From Candidatus Doudnabacteria bacterium (GTDB lineage Bacteria > Patescibacteriota > Doudnabacteria > UBA920), in contig CAIWKW010000003.1 of assembly GCA_903913365.1 (NCBI GenBank), positions 1 to 5,470 of the forward strand: a DNA stretch of 5,470 nt, given 5' to 3'. A model generated the notes under the pieces. That model worked only from the letters and a program-made list of their open reading frames with translations, searched no databases and had not been told where the DNA came from. How positions within the stretch are numbered: position 1 is the first letter of the stretch; the number at the start of each line of letters is the position of its first letter. A program made the position numbers and the translations under genes. Shown piece after piece: positions 5,373 to 5,470 of this stretch.

Positions 5373-5470
5373 TTTAAAATTTTCAATTTTGTAATTTTTA
5401 AACAATGTCAAAATGTATTAATTTTTAAACCTTTGTATACCCTCAATCTAAGTAGAATTTTAAGGTTTGG
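5373..5470. other. AT-rich intergenic tail after dprA
   Basis: No gene is visible in these 98 bases. TAATTTTTAAAC occurs twice in direct orientation (5392-5403 and 5419-5430). AAACCTT (5427-5433) and AAGGTTT (5462-5468) are complementary and may be part of a structure cut by the window end. No clear terminator for dprA is seen; the AT-rich sequence just after the stop folds only weakly. Confidence 0.4.

Noticed and set aside
5406..5411. Perfect TTGACA on the - strand downstream of dprA
   Set aside because: The hexamer 17 bases away reads AATTGA, so no -10 box supports a promoter.

Overview
The window carries four complete protein genes, all on the + strand, plus one well-bounded transcription unit on the - strand that looks like a structured non-coding RNA. 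In order: an LCP (LytR-CpsA-Psr) envelope ligase, 18-1454; the double-GTPase ribosome assembly factor Der, 1631-3025; peptidyl-tRNA hydrolase Pth, 3142-3690; a 584-base gap; and the DNA-processing protein DprA, 4275-5372.

The source looks like a bacterium with a small, AT-rich genome, most likely of the candidate phyla radiation (Patescibacteria). This is an inference from the AT-rich intergenic DNA, the lack of a clear Shine-Dalgarno sequence before any of the four starts, palindromic AT-rich repeats between genes, and the mix of housekeeping genes. All four genes stop with TAA and no internal TGA needs to be read as an amino acid, so nothing here suggests an altered code.

The genes do not form a tight operon. 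They are separated by 176, 116 and 584 bases, and the gaps hold hairpins, repeats and candidate promoters. Der acts in 50S subunit maturation and Pth recycles peptidyl-tRNA, so the middle of the window serves translation. The LCP protein serves the cell surface, and DprA protects incoming single-stranded DNA and loads RecA on it, pointing to natural transformation.

The 1455-1630 and 3691-3840 stretches each hold a copy of an AT-rich palindromic repeat sharing identical blocks. Between the second copy and dprA, the - strand shows a near-consensus promoter (TTGACA, 17 bases, TATACT), about 270 bases with no ATG codon, a long-range 21-bp helix enclosing two hairpins, and an intrinsic terminator with a U-tract. 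Every non-Watson-Crick position in those helices is a G-U pair on the - strand and would be A-C on the + strand. This is the strongest candidate for something undescribed in the window. It matches no RNA class that I recognise by eye.
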